Shown piece after piece: positions 27,791 through 36,603 of a DNA stretch of 64,000 nt. Position numbers and translations under genes: made by a program. This DNA comes from Marinococcus halophilus (GTDB lineage Bacteria > Bacillota > Bacilli > Bacillales > Marinococcaceae). The stretch lies in contig NZ_NPFA01000013.1 of the NCBI RefSeq assembly GCF_002265875.1, positions 1-64,000 of the forward strand, given 5' to 3'. The notes beneath the pieces are model-generated. The model was not told where the DNA came from, did not search any database, and saw only the letters and a program-made list of their open reading frames with translations. Positions within the stretch are counted from its first letter, which is position 1. The number at the start of each line of letters is the position of its first letter.

Positions 27791-29440
27791 TTATACGCCA
27801 GAGTGATTTTTGTACATCCAGAGCACGCCGCTTTTTAACAGCCGGGCTACACGGCCGGTAACTGCTGCTTTGGCAGTGCCGCCCATAACTCCAAATCCAT
27901 GCTTTTTGCCTAAAGAACCGAGGGTTCCTTTAAGCTTGATCTCAGGCATTGTTTCCGGAAGAGATTCGTTCTTCCATCGTTTTTTCATAATCGTAGCAAT
28001 TTGTTCCGCCTGGCCTTCAGCAAGCTGGGCGCTTGGTGCATGCGGCAGGCTGGCACAGTCTCCAACGATGAAAATATTTTCATCGTTTGTTAAATGATGG
28101 TGAGGGGTTAAAATGATGCGTCCCTTCCGGTCTTTTTCAGTATCAAGATCACGGATAATTTTGTTTGGCTGGATTCCTGCTGTCCAAATGATCGCTTCAG
28201 ACTGAATCCAGTCTTCATGATTGTACAGGCCTTCTTCTGTTACCGTAGTAATGTCGGAATTACTGATTACTTCCACGTCGTGCTTTTCAAACCAGTTCTG
28301 TACATAGTTACTCAGGCGTTTTGGAAACATGGGCAGAATAGTTTCTCCGCGGTCGAACAAGCGTACGTGAAGATCAGCCCGGCTTTCCCGCAGCTCGCTC
28401 GCCAGTTCCACACCGCTGAGGCCTGCACCTACAATACTAACTGCTGCTTTTGGCGGAAGATTGCTGATGGCTTCGTACGTGCGACGCGTTGCTTCCATGC
28501 TCTGGATGCTGTAGGAATGCTCCTCTGCTCCAGGCACACCGTGAAAGTTGTCCACCGACCCGAGACCGGCAACAAGCTTGTCATAGGGAAGCGAGGAAGA
28601 ATCAGACATAACGACCATCTGATTTTCCATGTCGATATGGTCGATTGTGCCAAAATGAATTTTTAAACGGGAATGATCCGGAAACGGAACACGTACGTCG
28701 TGGTCCGACTCAGTGCCGGCGGCAAGCGCGTAGTATTCCGTCTTCATACAGTGATACGGAAGTTTGTCTACTAATGTAATATCAACATCCTGGGGGAGGT
28801 CGCTCCCGAGTACGCGCTGGAGAAAACGCATCCCGCCGTAGCCCCCTCCTAATACGATAATTTTTTCCATTGTTTCTTGTCCCCCTTTGAGTAGCATGCT
28901 GTCTATACCCGCGTGGACCAGCTGCATAAAATGGTGAAGTAGTTCTTCGCGTTCGGTTTCAGTACCGATGGAAAGCTGGTAATAAAAATAGCTGTTAATA
29001 ATGTGTGCCCATCGGTGCGGAGAAATAGAAGGATTTATTTCCTGCTGGCGGACCCCGCTCTCTAGAAGCTGTTCCCATGTGCTCAATAAAGCACTGTCAT
29101 GCTCCACTACATGCCGCCAGATGTGCCTGGTCAGGGAAGGGTTCAGGTGAAAGTCCCCTAAAAAATAGCCGGCGTAGGCACGAATACGTGAAGTAAGAGT
29201 CATGCGCCGAACCTTATATGTTTGCATATATTCCTGTACCCTGAGCAGCCGGTCCTCTGCGAGTGCACGCATGATCGACTCTTTCGTGGGGAAATAATTA
29301 AAAAAAGTCCCCTTGGCTACTTCAGCAGAAGCTGTGATTTCCTGTACCGTTGTCTGCTCAAAGCCGTTTTCCTGAAATAAACGTACGGCTGCCTGCAGAA
29401 TGCGGGAGCGTGTCTGCTCGCGTTTTTCTGTTCTTTTCAT
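27791..29440 (-). CDS. In-frame TetR regulator / NDH-2-like flavoprotein fusion
   Basis: One uninterrupted 549-codon frame encodes two complete proteins. Residues 1-190 are a TetR-family regulator with a typical helix-turn-helix (TTVQEITASAEVAKGTFFNYFPTKES). Residues 191-549 are a YutJ-like, NDH-2-type FAD/NAD(P) oxidoreductase with IIVLGGGYGGM for FAD near 194, SIVGAGLSGVELASEL for NAD(P)H, and FIVGDCASLP near the end. No stop codon separates them. The internal ATG at 28870 has its own GGGGGA nine bases upstream, so a free flavoprotein may also be made. In B. subtilis yutJ stands alone next to yuzB. This is either a redox-responsive fusion regulator or the loss of the TetR stop codon. Confidence 0.85.
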   Translation of the reverse strand: MKRTEKREQTRSRILQAAVRLFQENGFEQTTVQEITASAEVAKGTFFNYFPTKESIMRALAEDRLLRVQEYMQTYKVRRMTLTSRIRAYAGYFLGDFHLNPSLTRHIWRHVVEHDSALLSTWEQLLESGVRQQEINPSISPHRWAHIINSYFYYQLSIGTETEREELLHHFMQLVHAGIDSMLLKGGQETMEKIIVLGGGYGGMRFLQRVLGSDLPQDVDITLVDKLPYHCMKTEYYALAAGTESDHDVRVPFPDHSRLKIHFGTIDHIDMENQMVVMSDSSSLPYDKLVAGLGSVDNFHGVPGAEEHSYSIQSMEATRRTYEAISNLPPKAAVSIVGAGLSGVELASELRESRADLHVRLFDRGETILPMFPKRLSNYVQNWFEKHDVEVISNSDITTVTEEGLYNHEDWIQSEAIIWTAGIQPNKIIRDLDTEKDRKGRIILTPHHHLTNDENIFIVGDCASLPHAPSAQLAEGQAEQIATIMKKRWKNESLPETMPEIKLKGTLGSLGKKHGFGVMGGTAKAAVTGRVARLLKSGVLWMYKNHSGV

Positions 29441-29549
29441 AAAATGTGCCCCCTCTGCGCAGCTAAAAGCGTCTGCAAAAATAGAAAAAATATAATAGAG
29501 AGAGAACGATTCGTTATGCAGCCAGTAAAAATGACTGCGGTCAATTTTG

Positions 29550-29578
29550 ATTATAGAGAGGTACAGCTGCTTTGGCAA
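29550..29578 (-). promoter_or_regulatory. Promoter of the TetR-NDH-2 gene
   Basis: On the minus strand TTGCCA (29578-29573), 17 bases, TATAAT (29555-29550). The leader is about 100 bases long. Confidence 0.75.
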
Positions 29579-29600
29579 CCAATTTTAAAAATATCAAACA

Positions 29601-29632
29601 ATTTTGTGAACGGCTCATTCAAACGAATTGGT
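29601..29632. repeat. Imperfect inverted repeat between divergent promoters, possible TetR operator
   Basis: Between the TetR-NDH-2 promoter and the yuzB promoter lies an AT-rich imperfect palindrome: outer arms CAATT / AATTG and inner TGAAC / ATTCA around CGGCTC. The position would allow one repressor to control both promoters. Binding is inferred only from position and symmetry. Confidence 0.35.
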
Positions 29633-29660
29633 TGACGAAGCGGCCGCAGACGACTAATAT
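29632..29660 (+). promoter_or_regulatory. Promoter of yuzB
   Basis: TTGACG (29632-29637), 17 bases, TAATAT (29655-29660). Confidence 0.75.
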
Positions 29661-29693
29661 AAACTCGTATAACCCGGGAAGAGGTGATGAAAG

Positions 29694-29930
29694 ATGAGGC
29701 CGATTATTGAGTTTTGCATGAGTAATTTGGCGAACGGCTCTCACGGGGCAATGGAAGAACTTGAAAAAGATCCGAATCTGGATGTTATTGAAGATATATG
29801 CTTAGGCTATTGCGGCCGTTGCTCTATGAACATGTATGCACTTGTGAACGGGGAGCCGGTAGAAGGGGAAGATGAAAAAGACCTTCTTGCCAATATTTAT
29901 ACTCACCTTGAAGAAAACCCAATGTTTTAA
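29694..29930 (+). CDS. yuzB: YuzB family (DUF1450) protein
   Basis: This 78-residue cytoplasmic protein matches the YuzB/UPF0349 family. It has IIEFCMSNLANGS at the start and a CLGYCGRC cysteine cluster near residues 36-43, which could bind metal or act in thiol chemistry; the function is unknown. ATG 29694 follows GAGGTGATGAAAG. The divergent neighbour is the YutJ-like gene, the same arrangement as in B. subtilis. Confidence 0.87.
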   Translation: MRPIIEFCMSNLANGSHGAMEELEKDPNLDVIEDICLGYCGRCSMNMYALVNGEPVEGEDEKDLLANIYTHLEENPMF

Positions 29931-29933
29931 TGC

Positions 29934-29970
29934 AAAAGCGTCTTTCTGCAGAAGGGAAGGCGCTTTTTTT
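29934..29970 (+). terminator. Terminator after yuzB
   Basis: The imperfect stem AAAGCGTCTT / AAGGCGCTTT is followed by four more T. Confidence 0.65.
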
Positions 29971-29996
29971 CTCAACGTTTAAAGAGGAGGAGAGAA

Positions 29997-30251
29997 ATGG
30001 ATATTATTCCGTTTGAAAATACATGGCCATACGATAGAACAGGCGAAGATATTTACATTAATGAATGTCCATACTGCGGCACGAGAAGCGTACTAACGCC
30101 AATGAAATTAAAAGATTTAGAATGGGCTAAAGAGGAAATAAAAACATATATCAATATGCCGTGCTGTCATAAGCGCATGCATATTGTGTTTGCAGATGAA
30201 GACTACTTATGGACAACAGAGCCGCTGAGACGAAGGGAGAGAAAGTCATGA
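29997..30251 (+). CDS. Small zinc-ribbon-like protein, unknown function
   Basis: This 84-residue protein has CPYCG near residue 24 and PCCH near residue 55, two cysteine pairs that would form a zinc ribbon. The opening [13 protein letters not shown] and the ending [14 protein letters not shown] look like a conserved Bacillus family, but I do not recognise a named member. It has a strong GAGGAGGAG site and overlaps the dapF start by four bases, so it is cotranslated with dapF. Confidence 0.72.
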   Translation: MDIIPFENTWPYDRTGEDIYINECPYCGTRSVLTPMKLKDLEWAKEEIKTYINMPCCHKRMHIVFADEDYLWTTEPLRRRERKS

Positions 30252-31105
30252 GATTTACAAAAATGCACGGACTGGGCAACAGCTACATTTATGTTGACGT
30301 ATTTGAAGAAACGCTTGAAGAGCATGAACTGCCGAGGCTTGCTCGCCAGGTAGCCGATAAAAACAAAGGAATCGGCTCGGACGGGCTGATCCTGGTTGGG
30401 CCGTCGACACATGAAGATGTAAAAATGCAGGTGTTTAACGCGGACGGTTCGGAAGCGAAAAACTGTGGAAATGGTCTGCGCTGCACGGCAAAATATGCTT
30501 ACGAACACGGGTATGTAAGTAAAGAACGTTTCACGATCGAAACACTCGGCGGCACAATGAAGGCCACTGTTCACCCCGATAATACAGGACAGACGGTCAG
30601 TCTGGTGACGATTGATATGGGAGCGCCGAAGTTTAACTGGAGGGACATCCCTGTAAAGGGCACAGGAAAAAATGAGCTGGTGCTTGAAGCAGCAGGAAGC
30701 TCCTGGCAGCTGGCGCCTGTATCCATGGGTAATCCGCATGCAGTGATTTTCGTGGATGACGTGGAGCAGGCCCCGGTGGAAAAGGCAGGAGCGGAGCTGG
30801 AAACGCATGAAGCCTTTCCGGAAGGAGTTAACGTTGAATTTGTGCATATGCGCCGCAGCGATGTGATGGATTTCAGGGTATGGGAGCGCGGATCCGGTAT
30901 TACACAGGCCTGCGGAACCGGCGCTTGTGCGGCAGTGGCAGCTGCAGTCGCAGCTGGGAAAAGCGAAAAAGATAAAGAAGTGACTGTACACCTTCCCGGC
31001 GGCGATCTGTACATTACCTGGCAGTCCTCGGGTAATATTCTCATGACAGGGAATGCTGAGGTCATCTGCACTGGAGATTATGAAACGAGACGGGCCTCGG
31101 TATAA
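30248..31105 (+). CDS. dapF: Diaminopimelate epimerase
   Basis: DapF (285 residues) converts LL- to meso-diaminopimelate for lysine and peptidoglycan synthesis. The two catalytic cysteines are C73 in [16 protein letters not shown] and C222 in QACGTGACA. The start [11 protein letters not shown] is typical. ATG 30248 overlaps the previous stop and follows AGGGAGAG; an upstream in-frame ATG at 30209 lies inside the previous gene. Confidence 0.95.
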   Translation: MRFTKMHGLGNSYIYVDVFEETLEEHELPRLARQVADKNKGIGSDGLILVGPSTHEDVKMQVFNADGSEAKNCGNGLRCTAKYAYEHGYVSKERFTIETLGGTMKATVHPDNTGQTVSLVTIDMGAPKFNWRDIPVKGTGKNELVLEAAGSSWQLAPVSMGNPHAVIFVDDVEQAPVEKAGAELETHEAFPEGVNVEFVHMRRSDVMDFRVWERGSGITQACGTGACAAVAAAVAAGKSEKDKEVTVHLPGGDLYITWQSSGNILMTGNAEVICTGDYETRRASV

Positions 31106-31107
31106 AG

Positions 31108-31137
31108 AAAAAGAGAGCGGATGCCCGCTCTCTTTTT
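31108..31137. terminator. Bidirectional terminator between dapF and mqnE
   Basis: The stem AAAAAGAGAGCGG / CCCGCTCTCTTTTT has a three-base loop. Confidence 0.88.
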
Positions 31138-31141
31138 GTGT

Positions 31142-32239
31142 TTAATAAGATTTAACAATATTATAGAACGTATCCCGTTCCACCGGTGTTTTTCCAGCTG
31201 TTTTAATCAAATGGATTAATTCTTTGCGGGTGATGCCCTGGGACGTCAACGCGCCAACGGAGTGGGAAATTCGTTCTTCGATCAGGGTACCGTGAATGTC
31301 ATCAGAGCCAAAGGTGAGGGCCATTTGGGTCAACTGGGCGCCGATGTTAATCCAGTACGCTTTAATGTGATCGAAGTTATCAAGCATCAGTCTTGAAATT
31401 GCCACGGTCCTCAGGTCATCGAATGCCGAGGTACGCTGGTGCAGGCCGGCATTGAGCTTGCGAGGCTGCATGGCCAGCGGGATAAAGACCATGAATCCGT
31501 TGGTTTTATCCTGAAGGGCGCGGACACGGTCCATATGAATAAGCCGTTCCTCCTTCGATTCAATTGACCCGTACAGCATGGTGGCGTGCGTACGCATGCC
31601 AAGATCGTGAGCGAGTTCGTGAGCTTCGAGCCATTCGAACGTCGTCGCCTTGTCCGGGCTCATTTTTGCACGGTAATTTTCAGTAAGAATTTCAGCGCCC
31701 CCGCCCGGAAGCGTGTCGAGGCCTGCCTTTTGCAGCTCTACGAGGACTTCGCGCATGCTGATTCCTGCATGGCGGGCGAAAAATTCGATTTCGGCCCCAG
31801 TATAAGCTTTAACCTTCGCCTGAGGGTAATGCTTTTTCAATACGCGCACAGTATTTAAATAATACTCAAAAGGCACATCCGTGTTGTGGCCGCCAACGAT
31901 ATGGAATTCGCGAATGTTATCATTCCAGCGTTTTTCAACGTATTCAAGCAGTTCTTCCTCATGCATTGTATACGCGCCTTCTTGGCCGGGCTTGCGTTTA
32001 AATCCGCAAAATGAACAGCTGGCTTCGCATACGTTGGTCGGGTTGATGTACATATTTTCGATAAAATAAACGTTATCCCCGTTTTTTCTTTCGTTCACCT
32101 CATTTGCCAACTGGGCCACGGTCAATAGGTCCGCTGTTTCATAGAGGTAGAGGCCGTCTTCGATGGATAACCGTTCTCCTTCTCGGACTTTGTCGGCAAT
32201 GCGCTGCATGTCGGCGTCGCGATTCAAGGTGATCGCCAT
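31142..32239 (-). CDS. mqnE: Aminofutalosine synthase (menaquinone, futalosine route)
   Basis: MqnE (365 residues) is a radical-SAM enzyme that joins SAM and 3-enolpyruvyl-benzoate in the futalosine pathway to menaquinone. The radical-SAM motif C71-x3-C75-x2-C78 (CEASCSFC) is present, with the MqnC/MqnE/CofH-type segments VGGHNTDVPFEYY and LPGGGAEIL. MqnC, the related cyclase, is the main alternative; the length and SIEDGLYLYETADLL N-terminus favour MqnE. The other mqn genes are not in this window. B. subtilis uses the classical men pathway, so this separates the organism from it. Confidence 0.85.
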   Translation of the reverse strand: MAITLNRDADMQRIADKVREGERLSIEDGLYLYETADLLTVAQLANEVNERKNGDNVYFIENMYINPTNVCEASCSFCGFKRKPGQEGAYTMHEEELLEYVEKRWNDNIREFHIVGGHNTDVPFEYYLNTVRVLKKHYPQAKVKAYTGAEIEFFARHAGISMREVLVELQKAGLDTLPGGGAEILTENYRAKMSPDKATTFEWLEAHELAHDLGMRTHATMLYGSIESKEERLIHMDRVRALQDKTNGFMVFIPLAMQPRKLNAGLHQRTSAFDDLRTVAISRLMLDNFDHIKAYWINIGAQLTQMALTFGSDDIHGTLIEERISHSVGALTSQGITRKELIHLIKTAGKTPVERDTFYNIVKSY

Positions 32240-32291
32240 AATAATCCTTCCTTTCCGATGTACAAGAAATACTGTAAAGTCCAGCGGTCCT

Positions 32292-32320
32292 GCAGGCGGC
32301 TTCCGTACCGCCGTGCAGAG
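32292..32320. repeat. Inverted repeat in the mqnE leader
   Basis: A stem CTGCAGGCGGC / GCCGCCGTGCAG-type hairpin (one mismatch, short loop) lies about 55 bases before the mqnE start, without a T run. It could be a regulatory hairpin or operator. The remaining 220-base gap between mqnE and the arylsulfotransferase gene holds no other clear feature. Confidence 0.4.
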
Positions 32321-32462
32321 CCTTATCTGTGGTATAGGTATATAAAAGGTATGCTGCCAGGGAAAGACATCAAGCTAACAAGAATTTCCGGGGCTCAATT
32401 TCTTATTATACATCGTGGTATTCCGGAAGGAAAGTAACAACGCCCAAACCAGCTTTTCTTCC

Positions 32463-34097
32463 TCAGTCAGAAGAAGCGGGGCCCGGGGAAGCGGAAGAGA
32501 AGTTCCATGCTTCTGGATAGAGCGGCATCCGCTCTGCCCGGTAAACAACCCGGCCGTCGCCTTTTTTAATGCCGGAAAGTTCGAGCTCGTATACAACGTT
32601 TTGCGTATCGCCGGCAGTTTCAACGACAGTAGCCTGGTAGCCGTCTTCTACTTTTTGATAGCCGGAGGTCAACAGGCGGTTGTTGGTTTCGTACAAAAAG
32701 TCAGCGTCCCCGACGACATTGGAAAAGAATTTCTTCCCCCGCTCTTCACCATAATTCCAAACGGTTTGCACGGTGCCTTCTTCTTCGTTGATCCGATATT
32801 GAATTCCCTGGCTGAAATCTCTGCTGAGGGAATCATCGCCGCGGGTAACTGCCCTGTTATTATCAAACAGCAGAACATCTTTCGTGGCGGGGTTATTATC
32901 CTGGTCCGGGAGTATCATCGGGGCGTGCTGGGCACCGGGATATTTTAAATTTTCGCTTTTGGGTTCGAGTACTTTATCTGCCATGCTTTCTGACCATCCC
33001 TCCGGGGCAGCAAGAATCCAGTTAATATTCATATCGGGATAGGTTAGGCTGAGCACGGCACTCTGATGGCGTCCGGATACAAGAATGCTTTTGTTTTCTT
33101 CGTCATACCAAATAGCGTTTTGATGCATCCAGTCACCGTCACTTTCGTTCGGCCCGGAATATTCTTCATATGCTTCAGAAGGGAAGATGTCTTTTAAATC
33201 AAGCGTTTCTACCGTTTCACCGGTGTTACGGTCAATTTCGACCATAGTATCCTCTTCGTAGGCATTGCTGTTATCGTGGACGGTAACTAAAAGATTGTTA
33301 TTTGGCAGTTCGATGGCATCATGGTGAATTACGTTAGTGTCCTCGTAATTGGGCAAATTAATTTTATACTGGTGCTGGACTTTTCCAAGCATATCTGTCT
33401 CAAACAGATAATCATTGCGCTTGTCCGCTGACTCGGATGCCCCGAGCAGCAGGTTTCCATTGGAGAGACGCTTAAAAACAAAGCCTCCGGTACGGGAAGA
33501 ATACCAGCGGATGTCTCCTTCTTCGTCCACGCCATAAACGTTGGATTTACCAGGGATTAAAAAGGTGAGCCCAGGCTCCATTTCCTCCGGGGAGCTTGTC
33601 ACTATCTCCCGGTCATGAGCGGAGGCGAGAGTATCGCTGGTTTCTATAGAAACAGTATTCACCTGGACGTTTCCCTGCCGGTCTTCAGCTTCAATAGTAA
33701 CTTCGTTTTCGGTACTTGGATACAGGCCAAGAACGGGTACCTCATGCTCCTGATTAAAGGCAGAGTATGTATGAGTGATATTCTGCGCTTCACTGCGGCT
33801 GGCTACGGTGACAGTAATACGGCTTGGCTGTTCAGTGCGGAATTTAGCCAGGGCAGTCAGCGGCGCCTCGCCGTAAGGGTCCTGTATGATCATTGGGTTA
33901 TCAAAAGTATAGTTTCCGGCCATGTACTCCTGCTGCCACGATTTTTCCATTTTTTTCTGTTCTTCGATTAAATCAGTTTCGCTATTTGTCGTGGAAGCAC
34001 TTTGGAAAACTGAAAAAGAAACAGTCTGATTTGTGTTTTCCGCAACAATAATCCATCCAACGCCAAGGGCAAGGATAAGTAGAGTCATGACTTTCAA
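32463..34097 (-). CDS. Membrane-anchored arylsulfotransferase (AssT-like)
   Basis: This 544-residue protein has an N-terminal signal anchor (residues 2-18) and an extracellular beta-propeller of the arylsulfate sulfotransferase family. An N-terminal all-beta domain covers about residues 70-150. Candidate active-site histidines are in IHHDAIELPN, GDWMHQNAIWYD and GAQHAPMILP, with an arginine in SGRHQS; these match the His/Arg set of E. coli AssT, which moves sulfate between phenols without PAPS. The substrate here is unknown. The TTG start at 34097 follows AAGGAGGCGA. It is acidic like the other exported proteins. Confidence 0.82.
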   Translation of the reverse strand: MKVMTLLILALGVGWIIVAENTNQTVSFSVFQSASTTNSETDLIEEQKKMEKSWQQEYMAGNYTFDNPMIIQDPYGEAPLTALAKFRTEQPSRITVTVASRSEAQNITHTYSAFNQEHEVPVLGLYPSTENEVTIEAEDRQGNVQVNTVSIETSDTLASAHDREIVTSSPEEMEPGLTFLIPGKSNVYGVDEEGDIRWYSSRTGGFVFKRLSNGNLLLGASESADKRNDYLFETDMLGKVQHQYKINLPNYEDTNVIHHDAIELPNNNLLVTVHDNSNAYEEDTMVEIDRNTGETVETLDLKDIFPSEAYEEYSGPNESDGDWMHQNAIWYDEENKSILVSGRHQSAVLSLTYPDMNINWILAAPEGWSESMADKVLEPKSENLKYPGAQHAPMILPDQDNNPATKDVLLFDNNRAVTRGDDSLSRDFSQGIQYRINEEEGTVQTVWNYGEERGKKFFSNVVGDADFLYETNNRLLTSGYQKVEDGYQATVVETAGDTQNVVYELELSGIKKGDGRVVYRAERMPLYPEAWNFSSASPGPASSD

Positions 34098-34196
34098 AAA
34101 ATCGCCTCCTTATTTTAATATTTCTATTACAAGTATAAGTAAAGCGCATGTATTTGCCCACAAAAATAACTGGATAAAAAATCAGAAGGGTAATAT

Positions 34197-34225
34197 TTGA
34201 AGAACGGAGGAATAGAGTCTATAAT
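34197..34225 (+). promoter_or_regulatory. Promoter of the HesB/IscA-type gene
   Basis: TTGAAG (34197-34202), 17 bases, TATAAT (34220-34225). Confidence 0.78.
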
Positions 34226-34262
34226 ATAAATGAGCCTCAGATACACAAAGGAGGAAACACTA

Positions 34263-34616
34263 ATGTTAGTATTATCGGATGCAGCAGCACAGCGCGTGCT
34301 GGCTATGATTGAAGAAGAAGGCGACAGTTCATTATATATGCGTGTAGGCGTAAAAGGTGGCGGGTGCACGGGCCTATCCTATGGCATGGGTTTCGATTCT
34401 ACAGTAGAAGAAACGGATCAGGTACTTGAGATTAAAGGCGTTCCTATCGTTGTTGATAATGAGAGTGCTCCAGTTCTCCAGGGCGTAAACATTGATTTCA
34501 AAGAAAACATGATGGGCGGCGGCTTTACGATCGACAACCCGAACGCCATCGCCTCCTGCGGCTGCGGCGCATCGTTCAAGACCGCAACCAAGGAAGGCAC
34601 GCCGGAGAAGTGTTAA
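34263..34616 (+). CDS. yutM: HesB/IscA-type Fe-S carrier YutM
   Basis: This 117-residue A-type carrier has the three cluster-binding cysteines of the family: GGGCTG near residue 36 and the C-terminal SCGCGASF near residue 102. A-type proteins deliver Fe-S clusters made on scaffolds such as SufBCD. ATG 34263 follows AAAGGAGG; a start 11 codons earlier overlaps that site. Together with nfu and sufCDSUB the window encodes a full assembly and delivery set. Confidence 0.93.
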   Translation: MLVLSDAAAQRVLAMIEEEGDSSLYMRVGVKGGGCTGLSYGMGFDSTVEETDQVLEIKGVPIVVDNESAPVLQGVNIDFKENMMGGGFTIDNPNAIASCGCGASFKTATKEGTPEKC

Positions 34617-34629
34617 GAGAGTAGTTTTG

Positions 34630-34663
34630 AAAAAGCAGCTGTGTATTGACAGCTGCTTTTTTT
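34630..34663 (+). terminator. Terminator after yutM
   Basis: The stem AAAAGCAGCTGT / ACAGCTGCTTTT is followed by a T run. Confidence 0.88.
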
Positions 34664-34723
34664 ATGTTTCTCTGGTCACGTATAGGCACAATTTGTAAAA
34701 TGTAGTGATAAGGGGGTGGAGTT

Positions 34724-35194
34724 ATGAAAAGGCAAGCGATCTTTGTAGGAGTATTAAGCGCAATAATGCTGACAGGTTGTGGAAGCAGCTTATCAGACGA
34801 AGAACAGCAATACATAGAAGAAGTGGACGAAAGCGCCACAGAGCTTGAGCAGCTGGACACACATCTTACAGAAGCTGTAAACGCCGTAGAAGATGAAAAA
34901 GAAGGGGCAGGCGGAGAGCTTCAAAGCATGCAGGAAGATATCTTCGTCACGGCATTAGATAACGTTGAAACGATCAGCGTACCGGAGGGCGAAGATATGC
35001 AGGCAGTGTATAACGCTCACGTTTCCTATGCGAATCAATACGTATACGTTGCAGAAGAGTTAATGAGCACAGAGAACCTGGCCCAGTCGGTTGAAGAAAA
35101 TATTAACCCGGTGCTTGAACAGGCGGAAAAGGAAAAGAACAATTTCGCTGAAACTGTGCAGAAAAAGACCGGAGAAGAAATCAGCTTTAAATAG
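34724..35194 (+). CDS. Small acidic lipoprotein, unknown function
   Basis: This 156-residue protein opens with a short lipoprotein signal peptide ending in LTGC (cysteine 19). The mature part is acidic and mostly helical with coiled-coil-like heptads around residues 25-60 and 110-145. I recognise no catalytic motif or named family. It is monocistronic, starts after GGGGTGGAG and ends in a strong bidirectional hairpin shared with yumC. A cell-surface or membrane-stress role is possible but not shown. Confidence 0.8.
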   Translation: MKRQAIFVGVLSAIMLTGCGSSLSDEEQQYIEEVDESATELEQLDTHLTEAVNAVEDEKEGAGGELQSMQEDIFVTALDNVETISVPEGEDMQAVYNAHVSYANQYVYVAEELMSTENLAQSVEENINPVLEQAEKEKNNFAETVQKKTGEEISFK

Positions 35195-35195
35195 C

Positions 35196-35228
35196 AAAAA
35201 AACGATCCCGGATGCGGATCGTTTTTTT
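35196..35228. terminator. Bidirectional terminator between lipoprotein gene and yumC
   Basis: The stem AAAAAAACGATCC / GGATCGTTTTTTT has a seven-base loop. Confidence 0.9.
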
Positions 35229-35229
35229 A

Positions 35230-36219
35230 TTAAAACATATGGGAACTGTGTCCCGGCTGAACTTTTGCCTTTGGATTAATATAATTCATTGCGTTGTTCA
35301 CTGCCGTAGGAGCTTCCCCGAAGCCGGTAGCAATTAGTTTTACTTTGCCCTCGTAGGAAGTAACGTCCCCTGCTGCGTAGACGCCGGGGATGTTTGTTTC
35401 CATTTTTGTATTTACAACAATGGAATTTTTATGAATATCGAGTCCCCATTCTTTAATCGGGCCGAGAGAAGAAACGAAGCCGTAGTTGACGATCAGGGAA
35501 TCAACGTCGACGACCTGCTCAACAGTACCTTTCACTTCTTCAAAAACGACCTGCTGAATACGTTCGCCGTCTCCGAGTACGTCTTTAACCTGAAATGGGG
35601 TGAGAATATCCACGTTCGACTGGTTAAGCTGTTCGACACTGTGCTCATGGGCACGGAATTTGTCCCGGCGGTGGGCGAGAGTGACGTCTGCGATTGGATC
35701 AAGCATATTTGCCCAGTCAACAGCTGAGTCGCCGCCGCCAAGAATAGTCACTTTTTCTCCGGCAAATGCCTGGAGATCGTTAACAAAGTAGTGAAGATTG
35801 GATTCTTCATATGGTTCCATGCCGTCAATTTGAAGTTTCCGTGGCTGGAAAGCGCCTACTCCAGCAGTGATAATAATAGTGCGGGTATAATGCACCCCTT
35901 TATCCGTATGAAGCTCAATCAGGTCATCTTCATTGCGGATGACATTTTCTACGCTTTGTTCAAGGACTACCTCCGGGTTGAAGGGATTCATCTGTTCAAT
36001 TAAATTATCTACAAGCTCCTGGGCCCGGACTTTCGGGAAGCCTGCCACGTCATATATAAACTTTTCCGGGTAGAGAGCAGCAAGCTGGCCCCCGAGCTGT
36101 GGCATGCTTTCAATGATTTTAACTTTAGCCTGGCGCATCCCTCCGTAAAATGCGGTAAATAAACCGGTAGGACCGCCGCCTATAATGGTCACATCGTATA
36201 TATCTGACTCTAATACCAC
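35230..36219 (-). CDS. yumC: Ferredoxin/flavodoxin-NADP+ reductase YumC
   Basis: YumC (329 residues) is a thioredoxin-reductase-like flavoenzyme that reduces ferredoxin or flavodoxin with NADPH. It has the FAD motif [15 protein letters not shown], the family's [19 protein letters not shown] region, the NADPH motif [11 protein letters not shown] and the C-terminal [11 protein letters not shown]. It lacks the redox CxxC of true thioredoxin reductases, as expected. The start is GTG after GGAGGTG. It is divergent from ndh, as in B. subtilis (yumC-yumB). Confidence 0.94.
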   Translation of the reverse strand: MVLESDIYDVTIIGGGPTGLFTAFYGGMRQAKVKIIESMPQLGGQLAALYPEKFIYDVAGFPKVRAQELVDNLIEQMNPFNPEVVLEQSVENVIRNEDDLIELHTDKGVHYTRTIIITAGVGAFQPRKLQIDGMEPYEESNLHYFVNDLQAFAGEKVTILGGGDSAVDWANMLDPIADVTLAHRRDKFRAHEHSVEQLNQSNVDILTPFQVKDVLGDGERIQQVVFEEVKGTVEQVVDVDSLIVNYGFVSSLGPIKEWGLDIHKNSIVVNTKMETNIPGVYAAGDVTSYEGKVKLIATGFGEAPTAVNNAMNYINPKAKVQPGHSSHMF

Positions 36220-36257
36220 TAAGGTACACCTCCAAAAATCTTTTCAAATTTCATTCC

Positions 36258-36286
36258 ATTATAATACTGATTGAGAAAAATAGAAA
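36258..36286 (-). promoter_or_regulatory. Promoter of yumC
   Basis: On the minus strand TTTCTA (36286-36281), 17 bases, TATAAT (36263-36258). Confidence 0.65.
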
Positions 36287-36309
36287 CCAATTGAGAAATT
36301 GTTTCAAGA

Positions 36310-36322
36310 GTTACATTGTAAC
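36310..36322. repeat. Palindrome GTTACA-T-TGTAAC upstream of yumC
   Basis: A perfect 6-1-6 palindrome lies about 24 bases upstream of the yumC -35 box, an activator-like position. The binding protein is unknown. The rest of the ~380-base gap up to ndh is AT-rich with no supported gene. Confidence 0.45.
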
Positions 36323-36530
36323 ATAAGCAAAATCAATGCCAAGGGTATTTCCCTGCCGCGCTTGAGGGTAAGAGATGAAAAAAGGTGAAAATCGGGAAAA
36401 AGGTTGAAATATTACGGCAAAACCCATAATATTAAGTACGGGGTTTGTGTCTATTTTTTTACAAAATGCAACGCATTAAAAGCAGGTAATGAAGCAAGTT
36501 TTCCTTTATCTTAAAGAAAAACTGGTTTGA

Positions 36531-36563
36531 TATAGTTATGTACGTGAAATAAATCACATACAT
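36531..36563 (+). promoter_or_regulatory. ndh promoter region with Rex/FNR-like palindrome
   Basis: A TATAGT (36531-36536) that may be the -10 box is followed directly by a near-perfect palindrome, ATGTACGTGA-AATAAA-TCACATACAT (36538-36563). GTGA-N6-TCAC is the core of both Rex and FNR/CRP sites. The position downstream of the -10 suits a repressor, and B. subtilis ndh is known to be repressed by the NADH sensor Rex, so Rex is favoured. Confidence 0.6.
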
Positions 36564-36603
36564 GAGCTGCTTTTAACAAAATCTAAAAATGGAAGTGATT
36601 GAC

